NCBI GenBank assembly: GCA_002449555.1
Contig: DJXA01000163.1
Coordinates: 1 to 8,422 of the forward strand
Source of the DNA: Atopobiaceae bacterium UBA7016
GTDB lineage: Bacteria; Actinomycetota; Coriobacteriia; Coriobacteriales; Atopobiaceae
Direction of reading: 5' to 3'
DNA: 8,422 nucleotides
Shown here: in pieces, positions 7,052 to 8,422 of the stretch
Layout of the letters: each line of letters begins with the position of its first letter
Position numbering within the stretch: position 1 is the stretch's first letter
Notes under the pieces: generated by a model
Told to the model about the DNA's origin: nothing
What the model saw: the letters and a program-made list of their open reading frames with translations, nothing else
Database searches by the model: none
Translations under genes and position numbers: made by a program

Positions 7052-7099
7052 CCAGCGCAACCGGACATTTCGGGCCTCCGTTTGGACCGGAACCGCTGG
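7052..7099 (+). repeat. 48-bp palindromic repeat, unit A
   Basis: The unit begins CCAGCGCAACCGGACATTTC and ends TTTGGACCGGAACCGCTGG, with variable centre GGGCCTCCG (unit positions 21-29). The arms pair as CCAGCG/CGCTGG and CCGG/CCGG, interrupted by C-C, A-A and A-A mismatches and one further A-A mismatch. It is followed after 3 bp by unit B. Confidence 0.9.
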
Positions 7100-7102
7100 C
7101 CC

Positions 7103-7150
7103 CCAGCGCAACCGGACGTTTCCGCAGCCGGTTTGGACCGGAACCGCTGG
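7103..7150 (+). repeat. 48-bp palindromic repeat, unit B
   Basis: Same length and orientation as unit A, starting exactly 51 bp later. It differs from A at unit position 16 (A to G) and in the centre, here CGCAGCCGG. It has the same four self-mismatches between arms as unit A. Confidence 0.9.
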
Positions 7151-7349
7151 GGAATTGTGGCCAAACTATGCTGATTGCACATGACGTAATCCGCCCGAGC
7201 ACGCTCAGCCAGAAACATCTCACCTACCTCTTCCAGCACTTCCTCCCTCTCCCCCACTGCTAGACCAGCTTTCCGCCACATATCTGCAAACGGATGCAAG
7301 CTATCGGCAAGCCTGCATGAGTACCGTCGCATGAAACAAAGGGGGTACT

Positions 7350-8336
7350 ATGCGCAGCTCAACACAAGGCGTCATCGACAAGCTCGTCACCCAGGCGGAG
7401 CGGGATCGGTACTGCATTACCTGCCCAGATGGGCCACTCAGAAGAGAGCTTTCTCGGCTGCTTCATCAAGGAGAGCTCCTTTCTCCTTGGCGCGGGATGT
7501 TCGCAAGTCCCGAGCTCTGGAATCAGCTCAAGCCCACAGAGCAAAGTCGCCGCATTGTGCGGACGCTCGCCCAAAAGCACCCAAAGTGGACGTTCTGCCA
7601 GCTCACCGCTGCGCTGATGCATGGTCTTGAGGTTGGCTATCAGGATCTTCAGCCGCTGCATGTTGCCATTGGCAATAACTGCTGGACCAAGAGCACCGCC
7701 AAGATACAGCGCCACATGATGGGTGACGTGCAGACCTGTGAGGCAGACGGCGTGCGCGTAACGGAATTCAAGCAAACGGTGCTGGACTGCCTCATCGAGC
7801 TCGACTTCAAGCGCGGGCTCGCCATCGCAGACTCTGCCCTGCGCGTTGGCGGCATAAAAAGGGCGGATCTCATCACATATATCAAGTCGCACAGGGATGT
7901 GCCTGGCTGGGAGCGTGCGCTCGACGCAGCGTCTTGGGCAAGTCCTCTGGCTGCCAATGGCGGGGAGTCTGTGGCGCGGGCAACCATCATTGAGCAGGGG
8001 TTTATGGTGCCTGAGCTGCAGATTGCGGTGCCCAATCTCATCGAAGGAGGCGAGCCCTACTACGCGGACTTCATGTGGAACCTGCCCGATGGTACGCGCG
8101 TAGCCGGCGAGCTTGATGGGCTGGACAAATACATCGACCCGAAGATGACGGGCGGAAAGAGCGTCGCGCGCGTGATGTCGGACGAGCGACGACGAGAGTC
8201 TCGGCTGGGGGCTGCCAATCTGCGCGTGATGCGATTCTCGTACGCCGAGGTAGAGGACGCCGAGAAGTTCTCGAGAATACTAGGCGCGTACGGAATTCCG
8301 CGTGGTCCGGCGAGGCCTCGAGGCAGAGCCCGCTGA
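7350..8336 (+). CDS. AbiEi-like winged-helix protein with C-terminal DUF559/Vsr-like nuclease-type domain
   Basis: This 328-residue cytoplasmic protein was assigned by pattern. Residues 8-50 form a short winged-helix-like unit ending LSRLLHQGELLSPWRGMFAS, the AbiEi antitoxin wing pattern (family form L-R-V--G-L-R-RRG-Y). TFCQLTAALMHGL (81-93) and PLHVAIGNN (102-110), then VTEFKQTVLDCLIEL and GLAIADSALRVGGI (156-169), follow the AbiEi order of actinobacterial members. Residues 205-300 (GGES, YYADF with D240, GELDG with E254 and D256, K260, then DERRRESRL and LRVMRF) fit the DUF559/Vsr-like PD-(D/E)XK layout. AbiEi proteins repress their own operon and oppose an AbiEii nucleotidyltransferase toxin. 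No AbiEii gene is visible, so this is an orphan, a fused stand-alone form, or its partner lies beyond 8422. ATG 7350 has AAAGGGGG four bases upstream. Repeat units lie on both sides. Nuclease activity is inferred, not shown. Confidence 0.75.
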   Translation: MRSSTQGVIDKLVTQAERDRYCITCPDGPLRRELSRLLHQGELLSPWRGMFASPELWNQLKPTEQSRRIVRTLAQKHPKWTFCQLTAALMHGLEVGYQDLQPLHVAIGNNCWTKSTAKIQRHMMGDVQTCEADGVRVTEFKQTVLDCLIELDFKRGLAIADSALRVGGIKRADLITYIKSHRDVPGWERALDAASWASPLAANGGESVARATIIEQGFMVPELQIAVPNLIEGGEPYYADFMWNLPDGTRVAGELDGLDKYIDPKMTGGKSVARVMSDERRRESRLGAANLRVMRFSYAEVEDAEKFSRILGAYGIPRGPARPRGRAR

Positions 8337-8409
8337 AGTAAAAAGCTGGCCACCCAGCGCAACCGGACGTTTCTCGGCCTTGTTTGGTCCGGTTGCGCTG
8401 GTGGCCAGC
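8336..8409 (-). terminator. Strong hairpin with minus-strand T-tract, built on repeat unit C
   Basis: GCTGGCCAC (8345-8353) pairs with GTGGCCAGC (8401-8409), extending the unit C arms to about 23 bp of stem with one bulged C. On the minus strand the stem is followed directly by TTTTTACTT (8344-8336). This is the layout of an intrinsic terminator for a convergent minus-strand gene beyond the right edge. For the plus strand no T-run follows, so it may only mark or protect the 3' end of the abiEi-like mRNA. Confidence 0.6.
8354..8401 (+). repeat. 48-bp palindromic repeat, unit C (perfect-arm form)
   Basis: Same 48-bp length and same left 20 bases as unit B, with centre TCGGCCTTG. Its right arm is GTCCGGTTGCGCTGG, the exact reverse complement of the left arm CCAGCGCAACCGGAC, giving a 15-bp perfect stem. 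It begins 17 bp after the stop codon of the abiEi-like gene. Confidence 0.9.
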
Positions 8410-8422
8410 GGTTCCGGTCCAA
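8405..8422 (-). repeat. Partial palindromic repeat, unit D, cut by the window edge
   Basis: CCAGCGGTTCCGGTCCAA is the reverse complement of the last 18 bases of units A and B, and starts 51 bp after the start of unit C. It is therefore the beginning of a fourth unit in the opposite orientation to units A and B. The rest lies outside the window. Confidence 0.8.

Larger units (their letters stand above)
6937..7349. other. 413-bp divergent intergenic region holding two palindromic repeats
   Basis: The region separates the minus-strand yebC-family gene from the plus-strand abiEi-like gene. It contains the candidate yebC promoter (6972-7001), repeat units A and B (7052-7150), and a pyrimidine-rich plus-strand tract at about 7217-7260. 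The minus strand is open throughout in the yebC frame (from ATG 7332), but that ATG has no ribosome site and the segment 7153-7332 shows no recognisable domain. I saw no convincing promoter for the plus-strand gene and no RNA gene. Confidence 0.7.

Noticed and set aside
6937..7332. N-terminal extension of the YebC-family protein to ATG 7332
   Set aside because: The family N-terminus starts at 6936 with a good ribosome site; the extension is mostly translated repeat and there is no ribosome site at 7332.
7153..7349. Promoter of the abiEi-like gene
   Set aside because: Several weak TTG- and TAT-containing matches exist, but none has both hexamers at good spacing, so none is called.
7359..7892. 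177-residue minus-strand open frame opposite the abiEi-like gene
   Set aside because: No domain or ribosome site recognised, and the plus-strand frame shows a coherent two-domain pattern.
7052..8422. CRISPR array
   Set aside because: Repeats are palindromic over most of their length, the variable part is only 9 bp and lies inside the unit, only two units sit together at each site, and no cas gene is present.

Overview
The window looks like a chromosomal segment of a GC-rich Gram-positive actinobacterium, most likely of the class Coriobacteriia (Olsenella, Atopobium or Collinsella type). This is an inference. It rests on the GC-rich coding bias, a YebC-family gene beside a CpsC/CpsD/CpsB polysaccharide set, a DUF4012 membrane protein inside that set, and an actinobacterial-style AbiEi/DUF559-like gene. 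No rRNA or tRNA is present to fix the taxon.

Bases 1-6064 hold a minus-strand capsule or exopolysaccharide operon. In order of transcription (right to left) it encodes a chain-length/co-polymerase protein (CpsC/Wzz type, TTG start), a BY-kinase (CpsD/CapB type), a PHP-type tyrosine phosphatase (CpsB/CapC type), a large DUF4012 membrane protein, an initiating phosphoglycosyl transferase (GTG start), and a UDP-glucose 6-dehydrogenase that runs off the left edge. Gaps are 3, 23, 56, 82 and 16 bp, consistent with one transcript. The first three genes form the usual phosphoregulatory module that controls polymer length and export. The phosphoglycosyl transferase would load the first sugar phosphate onto undecaprenyl phosphate. 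Ugd would supply UDP-glucuronic acid. Flippase, polymerase and further glycosyltransferases are not in view and probably lie to the left.

Bases 6139-6936 encode a YebC/TACO1-family protein on the same strand, separated from the operon by a hairpin with a poor T-tract. Its real start is at 6936. The same frame stays open upstream to 7332, through two repeat units, so the gene is easily over-extended by annotation.

Bases 6937-7349 are a divergent intergenic region with a candidate yebC promoter and two tandem copies of a 48-bp palindromic repeat. Bases 7350-8336 (plus strand) encode an AbiEi-like winged-helix protein with a C-terminal DUF559/Vsr-like nuclease-type domain. Immediately after it come a third complete repeat unit and the start of a fourth, with the same 51-bp period. 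The third unit also forms a minus-strand terminator-like hairpin.

The least explained feature is this repeat family. Its constant arms enclose a variable 9-bp centre, it comes in two arm types, and it brackets a putative defence or toxin-antitoxin type gene.
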